NCBI GenBank assembly: GCA_045114455.1
Contig: JBGUKN010000059.1
Span: 1 to 28,831 of the forward strand
DNA length: 28,831 bases
Direction of reading: 5' to 3'
Source of the DNA: UBA1732 sp045114455
GTDB lineage: Bacteria > Verrucomicrobiota > Lentisphaeria > Victivallales > UBA1829
Shown here: in pieces, positions 15,356 through 22,244 of the stretch
Layout of the letters: every line of letters starts with the position of its first letter
How positions within the stretch are numbered: position 1 is the stretch's first letter
Position numbers and translations under genes: made by a program
The notes under the pieces: generated by a model
What the model saw: only the letters and a program-made list of their open reading frames with translations
Told to the model about the DNA's origin: nothing
Databases searched by the model: none

Positions 15356-15452
15356 GCTAAAAAACCTTCTGTGCCGCCGGTCCTTTTCGCGCCTTCGCGT
15401 CTCCTGAAATCCGCCGCGTGACATTCATTTCAGCAAAATCGCGCACGCGCGT

Positions 15453-15481
15453 TTGATTGTTGCGGACTCAGGATGTATATT
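15453..15481 (+). promoter_or_regulatory. Promoter of the UDP-sugar pyrophosphorylase operon
   Basis: TTGATT (15453-15458), a 17-bp spacer and TATATT (15476-15481), about 47 bp before the ATG. Confidence 0.65.
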
Positions 15482-15528
15482 AATCCCGAACTCGAACACG
15501 AACCCCGGTTGTCCTCAGGAGATTCAAC

Positions 15529-16956
15529 ATGCAGGAAACCCTCAGAAAACGCATCGAAGCCGCCGGACAGGCGCATCTGCTCGCTCATTTCGACGCCGCC
15601 GACGCCGCGGCGCAGTCCAAACTCGAAGCCCAGTTCAGCACGATTGACTGGGAAGCGCTCCCCGGCCTCATCGCCGGATACGTCCTCAAACGCCCGGAGA
15701 CCGCCATCCCCGCCGACCTCGCGCCCGCCCCGTTCTTCCCCTACCCCGCGAAGACGCCCGAACAGGAAAAGCTTTACGCGGAAGCCGTCGCGAAGGGCGT
15801 GGAGGTCCTCCGTGCGGGCAAAGTCGCCGCGCTCACGGTCGCGGGCGGACAGGGCACGCGCCTCGGATTCGACGGTCCGAAGGGCACCTACCCGATCACG
15901 CCCGTCCTGCACAAGACCCTCTTCCAGTATTTCGCCGAATCCATCGGCCGCCTCTCGGAAAAATACGGCGCGCCGCTGACGTGGTACATCATGTGCAGCG
16001 AGCTGAACGCCGCCCCGACGAAGGAATTCTTCGAGAAGAATCACTTCTTCGGGCTCGCCGACGGCCAGGTCCGGTTCTTCGTGCAGGGCACCATGCCCGC
16101 CATCGGGCTCGACGGCAAGCTCATCATCGGCGCGAAGGATTCCCTCGCGCTCTCCCCGAACGGGCACGGCGGCACGCTGCTCGCGCTCCGGGCGTCCGGC
16201 TGCCTCGACCGCATGGCGGCGGACGGCGTGGAGTACCTCTCGTATTTCCAGGTGGACAATCCGCTGGTCCCGATCGCCGATCCGCTGTTCATCGGACTGC
16301 ACATCCTGGAAGGCTCGCAGATCAGCAGCCGCATGCTGCCGAAGACCTGCCCGACCGAAAAGCTCGGCAATTTCTGCCTTTCCGGCGGCCGCCTGCACGT
16401 GATCGAATACAGCGACATGCCGCTGGAGCTCGCCGAACGCCTCAACCCGGACGGCACGCTGGCGTTCCTCTCCGGCAGCCCCGCCATCCACATCATCAGC
16501 CGCACATTCATCGAATCGCTCACGCAGGACGGCACGCTGAAGCTCCCGTGGCACCGCGCGGACAAGAAGGTCCCGTACCTGGCCGCCAACGGCTCAACCG
16601 TGAAGCCGGACGCCGTGAACGCGGTCAAGCTCGAGTCGTTCATCTTCGACGCGCTCCCGATGGCGGAACGCGCCATCGTGGTGGAAGGCTGCCGCAAGGA
16701 GATGTTCGGCCCGACCAAGAACGCTACGGGCGTCGACTCCGCCGAATCCTGCCGCGCCATGCTCGTGGAACGCGACGCGCGACGCCTCGGCCTCGCCGGA
16801 GTCCAGGTCCCGCGCAATGCCGACGGCACGACCGCCGCGCTCGTCGAGATCTCGCCCCGCTGCGTCGTGGACGACGCCGACGCGGTGGAATACTTCAAAT
16901 CGAATCCCGTCGCGGAACCCGTTCTGCCCGGGCAAACGAGGTCTTTCGGAAAATGA
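15529..16956 (+). CDS. UDP-N-acetylhexosamine/UDP-glucose pyrophosphorylase (UDPGP, UAP1-like)
   Basis: A 475-residue cytoplasmic nucleotidyltransferase of the mainly eukaryote-type UDPGP family. The UTP-binding signature VAGGQGTRLGFDGPKGTYPI (about residues 104-123) is followed by KTLFQYFAE, GHGG, YFQVDNPLVPIADP (metal/sugar site), VIEYSDMP, and AVKLESFIFDALP with VEGCRKEMFGPTKN near residue 400. The AGGQGTRLG and GPKG form is that of the UAP1/AGX group, so UDP-GlcNAc or UDP-GalNAc is the more likely product, though some bacterial members make UDP-glucose. The product would feed cell-envelope glycan synthesis. AGGAG precedes the ATG. Its stop overlaps the next start (ATGA), so it is translationally coupled to the next gene. 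Confidence 0.85.
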   Translation: MQETLRKRIEAAGQAHLLAHFDAADAAAQSKLEAQFSTIDWEALPGLIAGYVLKRPETAIPADLAPAPFFPYPAKTPEQEKLYAEAVAKGVEVLRAGKVAALTVAGGQGTRLGFDGPKGTYPITPVLHKTLFQYFAESIGRLSEKYGAPLTWYIMCSELNAAPTKEFFEKNHFFGLADGQVRFFVQGTMPAIGLDGKLIIGAKDSLALSPNGHGGTLLALRASGCLDRMAADGVEYLSYFQVDNPLVPIADPLFIGLHILEGSQISSRMLPKTCPTEKLGNFCLSGGRLHVIEYSDMPLELAERLNPDGTLAFLSGSPAIHIISRTFIESLTQDGTLKLPWHRADKKVPYLAANGSTVKPDAVNAVKLESFIFDALPMAERAIVVEGCRKEMFGPTKNATGVDSAESCRAMLVERDARRLGLAGVQVPRNADGTTAALVEISPRCVVDDADAVEYFKSNPVAEPVLPGQTRSFGK

Positions 16957-17288
16957 TCCGGATCATCACGCTCAGCGAAGACGACATCCTGTTCGACGCC
17001 AAAGCTGCGGGCGAGGCGCTGGACAAGGCGGTCCGCCGCTACTATCCGCTCCGCTTCACCGGCGTCTGCCCCATCGGACGCGAGATCCTGTTCGTGTTCA
17101 ATGAGTGCAAAGCCGGCGAGGACGACGGGGACGCGCGCTTCGTCTTCTCCAAACTGCCGTCCCGCGACTTCAACGAAGTCTCGGCGGCGTTCCTCAGCCG
17201 GTACACGGGCGGCTTCGACACGCTCGGCACGTTCAGCATCGGCGACGACCTCTGGGCGCTCTTCAAACGCCTGCCGCACGATGCCTGA
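16953..17288 (+). CDS. Unknown 111-residue protein
   Basis: A small acidic protein (MIRIITLSEDDILFDAKAAGE...LWALFKRLPHDA) that I do not recognise. It has no signal peptide or membrane segment. It contains a hydrophobic strand-rich middle (FTGVCPIGREILFVFNE) and an Asp-rich turn, then a FVFSKLPSRDFNEVSAAFLSRY segment, suggesting one compact alpha/beta domain. The ATG overlaps the uap1 stop as ATGA, and its own end overlaps the yraN start by 8 bp, so translation of the three genes is probably linked. The reading frame stays open far upstream, but that part is antisense-like noise over uap1. It is a real gene by its tight position; the function is unknown. Confidence 0.6.
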   Translation: MIRIITLSEDDILFDAKAAGEALDKAVRRYYPLRFTGVCPIGREILFVFNECKAGEDDGDARFVFSKLPSRDFNEVSAAFLSRYTGGFDTLGTFSIGDDLWALFKRLPHDA

Positions 17289-17796
17289 CGACGGGACATC
17301 CGCGCCCCGGCAGTCCGCCCGAAAACGCTCCTGGCGGAAACGCCTCGGTGCAGCCGGAGAACGCGACGCCGCGCGCCTGCTTGCGCAGATGGGATACACC
17401 GTCCTGCTGCGCGACTGCCGCACGCCGTTCGGCGAACTCGACCTGGTCTGCCTCGACGGGGCGGCGTTCGTGTTCGTCGAGGTGAAGACGCGCTACTGCC
17501 ATTTCCGCCAGTTCGGCAGACGCCCCGAACCGTGGCGCGAGCTTTCCGAAGCACAGAAACGCCGCAATTTCCGAGCCGCGATCTCGTTCCTGCACGACCT
17601 CGGCGACGCCGCCGCGAACCGCCGTTACCGGTTCGACCTCGTCGAAGTCCTCCGCGGTCCGTTCGGCCCGCTCGCCATCCGGCATCACGCCAACTTCATG
17701 GGCCGTCCCTCCTACTCGAAACAGGGCATCCCCGGACGCGTCTTCCGCCGCAGGACGAACGCCGCGACGGAATCCATGTTCTTCCCGGTGGAATGA
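17281..17796 (+). CDS. YraN family protein (UPF0102), endonuclease-like fold
   Basis: A 171-residue protein with the YraN pattern: LGAAGERDAARLLAQMGYTVLLRDCRTPFGELDLVCLDG and FVFVEVKTR. Glu in GERDAA, Asp in GELDLV and Glu/Lys in EVKTR make up a PD-(D/E)XK-type nuclease core. The C-terminal part has GRPEPWRELSEAQKRR and RFDLVEVLRG, as is usual. The family is widespread, usually 110-140 residues, and its role is not firmly known; links to DNA uptake or repair have been proposed. Here the protein is slightly long, with a basic N-terminal extension and a C-terminal tail of about 45 residues past the fold. The ATG overlaps the preceding gene by 8 bp. Confidence 0.85.
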   Translation: MPDDGTSAPRQSARKRSWRKRLGAAGERDAARLLAQMGYTVLLRDCRTPFGELDLVCLDGAAFVFVEVKTRYCHFRQFGRRPEPWRELSEAQKRRNFRAAISFLHDLGDAAANRRYRFDLVEVLRGPFGPLAIRHHANFMGRPSYSKQGIPGRVFRRRTNAATESMFFPVE

Positions 17797-17797
17797 A

Positions 17798-17858
17798 CCG
17801 GACGGCGGAACAGGAAGCGAAAAGGCTGGCCGGGCAGCGCCGTTCCGCTCCCGTCCGG
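17798..17858 (+). terminator. Possible terminator hairpin after yraN
   Basis: CCGGACGGCGGAAC (17798-17811) can pair with GTTCCGC and CCGTCCGG (17842-17858) across a 2-nt bulge, loop about 30 nt. The T-rich stretch starts about 18 nt later, so it is not a textbook terminator, but it is the only strong fold at the end of this operon. Confidence 0.35.
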
Positions 17859-17902
17859 GGTCCGGAGAACCGCTCATTTTTTGTTTTTTTTGGCTTTTCG
17901 CC

Positions 17903-17931
17903 TTGCATTTATCCGAAAAGCGGAGTATAGT
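17903..17931 (+). promoter_or_regulatory. Promoter of the tRNA-Ser gene
   Basis: TTGCAT (17903-17908), a 17-bp spacer and TATAGT (17926-17931), 24 bp before the tRNA. Confidence 0.7.
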
Positions 17932-17955
17932 ATAAAACATTTTTTGAACTGATGC

Positions 17956-18047
17956 GGAGAGATGCCTGAGTGGCCGAAAGGAACGGTTTGCTAAACCGTC
18001 GTAGGGGTCAAACTCTACCGGGGGTTCGAATCCCCCTCTCTCCGCCA
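17956..18047 (+). tRNA. tRNA-Ser(GCT)
   Basis: Acceptor GGAGAGA pairs with TCTCTCC; discriminator G and encoded CCA. The anticodon loop TTGCTAA (17988-17994) gives anticodon GCT, reading AGC and AGT. A long variable arm (GTAGGGG...CTCTAC) and the GGGGG-TTCGAAT-CCCCC T-arm are present, as expected for serine tRNA. The next gene starts 21 bp later. Confidence 0.95.
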
Positions 18048-18068
18048 TTTTTTTAGCAGGAGAGAAAC

Positions 18069-18593
18069 ATGACATTCCGCATTCTGATCCTCCTTCTTCT
18101 TCCCCTGACTTTTGCACTGGGCGCATGCAGTTCGTCCGAGGTCGTCTCCGATCCGTTCTTCGAGCCGGCCGAGTCCGACAAGCTCACGAAGGAGGAAACG
18201 GAAAGCATCATCTGGCATGCCAAGCACTTCATCGCGTCCAACAAGAGCCTCCGTCTCGGCTCGCATCACAGGCAGATGATCCAGGACAACGAGCCCGTGA
18301 CGCGCATTTTCTACAGCGCGAAGAAATACGGCAGGATCGAGCTGGAATGGCCGATCTCGTCCGACACCGTGGTCCTGCTCTCCTCGCGCGGCGATCTGCT
18401 GTCCAAACGCCAGCCGTGGGTGCTGGAGATCATGTCCGGCAAGCAGAAAGGCGGACTGAGCGACGCCGAGCTGGAACAGTGGCGCAACGTCGACACAGCG
18501 GAGGAATTCGAATACGACTACGGCAGCGCGTGGGAAACTCTCGGCGTGAAGCCGATCCCGGTCATCGAAGACGCCGCGGACAAAGGAAACTGA
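18069..18593 (+). CDS. Predicted lipoprotein, unknown function
   Basis: A 174-residue lipoprotein. Residues 1-19 form a hydrophobic signal (MTFRILILLLLPLTFALG) ending in a lipobox LGAC, then SSSEVVSDPFFEP. With Ser after the acylated Cys it would probably reach the outer membrane if Lol rules apply. The mature part has a helical beginning (KEETESIIWHAKHFIAS) and mixed strands (RIELEWPISSDTVVLLSS) and a C-terminal acidic tail; I recognise no domain. AGGAG precedes the ATG. It begins 21 bp after tRNA-Ser, with only a T7 run between, and its stop is 3 bp from the next gene, so it is almost surely co-transcribed with the ArnT-like gene. A role with that envelope enzyme is inference. Confidence 0.75.
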   Translation: MTFRILILLLLPLTFALGACSSSEVVSDPFFEPAESDKLTKEETESIIWHAKHFIASNKSLRLGSHHRQMIQDNEPVTRIFYSAKKYGRIELEWPISSDTVVLLSSRGDLLSKRQPWVLEIMSGKQKGGLSDAELEQWRNVDTAEEFEYDYGSAWETLGVKPIPVIEDAADKGN

Positions 18594-18596
18594 CGT

Positions 18597-20105
18597 ATGG
18601 ACCGATCTCCCGCCTCCGGTTCGATCTTCTCCCGTCTCGGATTCCACTATCTGCTCGGCGTGCTTGCCCTGCTCCGGCTCGTTCTGAACTGCTTCGTTCC
18701 GCTCATGGACCCCTCGGAAGCGCGCTACGCGCTGATCTGCAAGATCATGGCGGAGAGCGGCAATTATCTGGAACCGAAGCTCATCCACGACGGCGTCCTG
18801 ATGAACTTCGAGGGGAAGCCGCCCCTGTGCTTCCAGGCAGGAGCGGTCGCCTGCCGCATCTTCGGCGCGAATCTGTTCGCCGTGCGTCTGCCGTCGTTCC
18901 TTTTCGCCGCGGCCCTGCTGGCCGTCCTGTACGCCGCGGTCCGCCGGATCAAAGGCGAAAGCATCGCACAATTATCCGTCCTTTTCACGCTCTCCAGCCC
19001 GGTTTTCTTCCTGTATGCGGGACTGTGCATGACCGACATGGCGCTTGCGTTCTGCGTGTGCTCCGCCGTTTTCGCCTACATGTTGTTCGACCATGAATCC
19101 GTCCGCCGCAACAAAAAACTCGCCAGCATCGGGTTCTTCGCCTCGCTCGGGCTCGGGATGCTCGTGAAGGGCCCGGTCGCGATCGTGCTGGCCGGACTGC
19201 CGGTCTTCCTCTTCGTCCTGCTCGGAAACCGCTGGCGCGACCTCAAAAACCACGCCTGGATCCTCGGGTTCGCCGCGTTCTTCCTGATCGCCGCGCCGTG
19301 GTATGTCCTGATGCAGCGGGCCAACCCCGATTTCCTGGAGTATTTCTTCGTGAACGAGAATTTCAAGCGCTTCCTCTTCAAGGAATACGGCGACCGCTTC
19401 GGCGCAGGGCGCGAGACATTCCGCGGCATGGCGTTCGTGTGGTTCCTGCTCTCGAACCTGCCCTCCGTCCTGTTCGTGCTGATCCCTTTGTTCACGCGGG
19501 AAGGACGCGGCGAACTGGCGAATCTCCGGCGAAAAAGCGTCCTCGCAAACGACCTGCCGCTGCTCGGTTTTCTCTGCGTCACCTTCTTCTGGTGCCTTAC
19601 CAGCCGCGTTCTGATCACCTATGTGCTCCCGACCGTACCGCTGTTCTCCGTCTGGCTGGCGAACAGCCTGACCGAATGGGATTTCGCCGGCCGGGACGGA
19701 TTCCGCAAGACGGTCCGCGCCGGATTTCCCCTGCTCTGGTGCATCGTCGGCATCGTTTTTTCCCTGTTCTGGGTCGTGGGCGAACGCTGGAGCAACAAAT
19801 TGCCCAGCGACTTCTTCGAGGAAGCCGACGCGTTCGTCCCGAACGGGCAGTTCTACTTTTACCGCGAGACGCCGTATTCCGCATATTTCCACCTCGGCGA
19901 CCGCGTGATCCTGCACGATGACGAACACTCCTCGATCAGCGAAGCGGCATCCCGTCCGTATTACCTCATGATCAAAAAACGCGACATGAAGCGCCATCCG
20001 CTCGCGAATCCCCGCCCGGTGATCCTGGAGACGGGCGTCTGGGCTCTTTGTGCTCCGGCGGAGCAAAACGAGGCTCAAACGACGGCGAATCCGGCGGCGG
20101 AGTGA
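18597..20105 (+). CDS. ArnT-like membrane glycosyltransferase (GT83/GT39)
   Basis: A 502-residue integral membrane protein. The first membrane segment (YLLGVLALLRLVLNCFV) is followed by the loop DPSEARYALICKIMAESGNYLEPKL and then FEGKPPLCFQ. These D-x-SEARYA and GKPPL motifs are the hallmark of ArnT-type transferases that move a sugar from a polyprenyl-phosphate donor to lipid A or other envelope acceptors on the periplasmic side. About ten further hydrophobic segments follow, and then a soluble C-terminal domain of about 120 residues, matching ArnT topology in order. It sits 3 bp after the lipoprotein gene, so these form one unit. Donor and acceptor cannot be told from sequence; aminoarabinose synthesis genes are absent here. 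Confidence 0.8.
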   Translation: MDRSPASGSIFSRLGFHYLLGVLALLRLVLNCFVPLMDPSEARYALICKIMAESGNYLEPKLIHDGVLMNFEGKPPLCFQAGAVACRIFGANLFAVRLPSFLFAAALLAVLYAAVRRIKGESIAQLSVLFTLSSPVFFLYAGLCMTDMALAFCVCSAVFAYMLFDHESVRRNKKLASIGFFASLGLGMLVKGPVAIVLAGLPVFLFVLLGNRWRDLKNHAWILGFAAFFLIAAPWYVLMQRANPDFLEYFFVNENFKRFLFKEYGDRFGAGRETFRGMAFVWFLLSNLPSVLFVLIPLFTREGRGELANLRRKSVLANDLPLLGFLCVTFFWCLTSRVLITYVLPTVPLFSVWLANSLTEWDFAGRDGFRKTVRAGFPLLWCIVGIVFSLFWVVGERWSNKLPSDFFEEADAFVPNGQFYFYRETPYSAYFHLGDRVILHDDEHSSISEAASRPYYLMIKKRDMKRHPLANPRPVILETGVWALCAPAEQNEAQTTANPAAE

Positions 20106-20154
20106 TCTTCGACGCTTTCAGCGGACTTTTTTCGGCTTTTTTTGTGTTTCGGGC

Positions 20155-20182
20155 TTGATTTCCGCCGCGGAAGATGTATAGT
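20155..20182 (+). promoter_or_regulatory. Promoter of the tRNA-Gly/tRNA-Tyr operon
   Basis: TTGATT (20155-20160), a 16-bp spacer and TATAGT (20177-20182), 24 bp before tRNA-Gly. Confidence 0.7.
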
Positions 20183-20206
20183 AATAAATCCTCTTTGAGA
20201 ATGCCT

Positions 20207-20280
20207 GCGGGTATAGTTCAACGGTAGAACATTAGCCTTCCAAGCTAATTGTGAGGGTTCGATTCCCTCTACCCGCTCCA
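20207..20280 (+). tRNA. tRNA-Gly(TCC)
   Basis: Acceptor GCGGGTA/TACCCGC, discriminator T and encoded CCA; D-loop with AGTTCAACGGT; anticodon loop CTTCCAA (20237-20243) gives TCC, reading GGA and GGG. T-arm AGGGTTCGATTCCCT. Followed after 12 bp by tRNA-Tyr. Confidence 0.95.
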
Positions 20281-20292
20281 AGCGCGTTTTCT

Positions 20293-20377
20293 GGTGGGGT
20301 TGCAGAGCGGTCAAATGCAGTAGACTGTAAATCTACCGGCCATGCCTTCGGAGGTCCGAATCCTCCCCCCACCACCA
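20293..20377 (+). tRNA. tRNA-Tyr(GTA)
   Basis: Acceptor GGTGGGG/CCCCACC, discriminator A and encoded CCA. Anticodon loop CTGTAAA (20335-20341) gives GTA, reading TAC and TAT. The extended variable arm is that of bacterial tRNA-Tyr. It shares a transcript with tRNA-Gly. Confidence 0.95.
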
Positions 20378-20390
20378 TTTGATTTTTCCG

Positions 20391-20417
20391 TCCGCATCCC
20401 AGATGCGGATTTTTTTT
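20391..20417 (+). terminator. Intrinsic terminator of the tRNA operon
   Basis: TCCGCATC and GATGCGGA form a perfect 8-bp stem with a 3-nt loop, followed by eight T, 13 bp after tRNA-Tyr. Confidence 0.93.
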
Positions 20418-20514
20418 GCCCGGATTCCCGTTTTCTCCCTTTCCGTCTTCGTCGCGGAGCCCTCCCCCTAAGAAAAAGAGGAAAAAAGCGGGATGTTCTC
20501 TTGAAAAAAACGCC

Positions 20515-20542
20515 TTGTCAGGCTATTGTTATGTAGTATAAT
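20515..20542 (+). promoter_or_regulatory. Promoter of xylB
   Basis: TTGTCA (20515-20520), a 16-bp spacer and TATAAT (20537-20542), giving a leader of about 34 nt. No operator-like palindrome is seen around it. Confidence 0.7.
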
Positions 20543-20582
20543 CCTCACTTACAACCAATCACTCAGCAAACAGGATGCAACA

Positions 20583-22112
20583 ATGAGCTACTATCTGGGT
20601 CTTGACTCCAGCACGCAGGGCCTCAAAGCCGAGGTCATCGACACCGCCGCCGGCAAAGTCGTCGGCTCCTTCGCGGTCAACTTCAAGAACGATCTGCCGG
20701 AGTACAAATCGCCGAGCGGATACCTCCCGAACGACGACGAAAGCGTCCGCTGCGCCGATCCGCGCATGTGGGTCGCCGCCATGGACATGCTCTTCGACCG
20801 CATGAAAAAGGCTGACTTTCCGATGGCGCAGATCGCCGGCATCTCCGGTTCCGGCCAGCAGCATGGCTCCGTCTATCTGAGCGCACCGATCGCCGACTGG
20901 GATCCCGCGAAAACCCTCGCGGACCAGCTCGCGCCGATCCTCTCCCGCAAGGTCGCCCCGATCTGGATGGACAAGTCCACCGAGGCGGAATGCGCCTGGC
21001 TGACCGAGAAGTTCGGCAACAGAATGCGCAGCGACACCGGCAGCCCGGCCATCGTCCGTTTCACCGGCCCGCAGATCCGCAAGTTCGCCATGAACGAGCC
21101 GGAAGCCTGGGCGAAGACGAAGACCGTCCACCTCGTGAGCTCCTTCCTCTGCTCCGTGCTCTGCGGACATGACTGCCCGATCGACTACGGCGACGGCGCG
21201 GGCATGAACCTGCTGAACCTCCACACGCTTGCATGGGATCCCGAGATCACCGCGGCAACCGCGCCCGACCTTATGGGCAAGCTCCCGTCCGTGAAATCCT
21301 CGCAGACCGTCGCGGGCAAGCTCTCCGCATACTTCACCAAATACGGGCTGACCGCGGGCATTCCGGTCGTGGTCTGGTCCGGCGACAATCCGTGCAGCCT
21401 GATCGGCGTCGGCGGCGGCTCCTTCGGCACCGCGGTCATCAGCCTCGGCACCAGCGACACGTTCTTCGCCACCATGCAGGACTTCGTGACGGACCCGGAC
21501 GGATGCGGCCACGTGTTCGGCAACCCGGCGGGCGGCTTCATGAGCCTCATCTGCTTCACCAACGGCTCCTTCGCACGCGAACACCTCCGCGACGAACTCG
21601 GCGTGGACTGGCACTTCTTCGACGTCACCGCGTGCGCCGAGACCCAGCCCGGCAACGGCGGCAAACTGATGCTCCCCTACTACGAGGCGGAAAACACGCC
21701 CGCTGTCCCCGCAGGCGTCGTCCGCAACTTCGACCCCGCCACGGCGTCCAAGGCCGAGCAGATCCGCTGCCTCCTCGAATCCCAGGCGATCACCATGCGC
21801 CGCCACTCCGCGTGGCAGGGCGACGGCAGCTTCAAGCGCATCCGCGTGACCGGCGGCGCCTCCAAGAGCGCCACGTTCCGCCAGATCCTCGCCGACGTCT
21901 TCCAGGCAAAGATCGAGACCGTCTCCATCGCGAACTCCGCCTCCCTCGGCGCCGCCATCCGCGCCGCCAACGGGATCGAAGGCACGCCGTTCGAAGACCT
22001 CTATGCGATGTTCTGCTCTGCCGCCTCCGTCCTTGAGCCGAATGCCTCCCTGCGCGGTCTCTACGACGGCATGCTCGCGGACTACGCCGCGCTGGAAGCG
22101 AAACGCGGCTGA
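20583..22112 (+). CDS. xylB: Xylulokinase (FGGY family)
   Basis: A 509-residue cytoplasmic sugar kinase of usual length. The N-terminal phosphate-1 motif YLGLDSSTQGLKAEVID, GISGSGQQHGSVYL, and IWMDKSTEAECAWL (sugar-binding side) match XylB. The ATP-binding half has VWSGDNPCSLIGVGGGSFGTAVISLGTSDTFFA, then RIRVTGGASKSATFRQILADVF and ANSASLGAAIRAA. XylB phosphorylates D-xylulose to xylulose-5-phosphate for the pentose phosphate pathway; the QQHG and MDxST forms fit xylulose better than glycerol or gluconate. The ATG at 20583 has AGGA upstream. It is a single-gene unit with promoter and terminator; no xylose isomerase gene is in the window. It probably uses xylose set free by the GH31 and GH43 enzymes. 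Confidence 0.9.
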   Translation: MSYYLGLDSSTQGLKAEVIDTAAGKVVGSFAVNFKNDLPEYKSPSGYLPNDDESVRCADPRMWVAAMDMLFDRMKKADFPMAQIAGISGSGQQHGSVYLSAPIADWDPAKTLADQLAPILSRKVAPIWMDKSTEAECAWLTEKFGNRMRSDTGSPAIVRFTGPQIRKFAMNEPEAWAKTKTVHLVSSFLCSVLCGHDCPIDYGDGAGMNLLNLHTLAWDPEITAATAPDLMGKLPSVKSSQTVAGKLSAYFTKYGLTAGIPVVVWSGDNPCSLIGVGGGSFGTAVISLGTSDTFFATMQDFVTDPDGCGHVFGNPAGGFMSLICFTNGSFAREHLRDELGVDWHFFDVTACAETQPGNGGKLMLPYYEAENTPAVPAGVVRNFDPATASKAEQIRCLLESQAITMRRHSAWQGDGSFKRIRVTGGASKSATFRQILADVFQAKIETVSIANSASLGAAIRAANGIEGTPFEDLYAMFCSAASVLEPNASLRGLYDGMLADYAALEAKRG

Positions 22113-22138
22113 TCCCCGTCTCAGAAAAGAAACCTCCG

Positions 22139-22173
22139 CACCGTCTTTCCTTCGGGAGAGACGGTGTTTTTTT
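22139..22173 (+). terminator. Intrinsic terminator of xylB
   Basis: CACCGTCTTTCC and GGAGAGACGGTG pair around a TTCG tetraloop, followed by seven T, about 27 bp after the stop codon. It also separates xylB from the convergent helicase gene. Confidence 0.93.
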
Positions 22174-22244
22174 GTACACGGGAGACAGTCCGGATCGAGG
22201 AAAATCAAACCGGACCGGAAAGAGTCGTGAAAAGCGGAGAAGGT

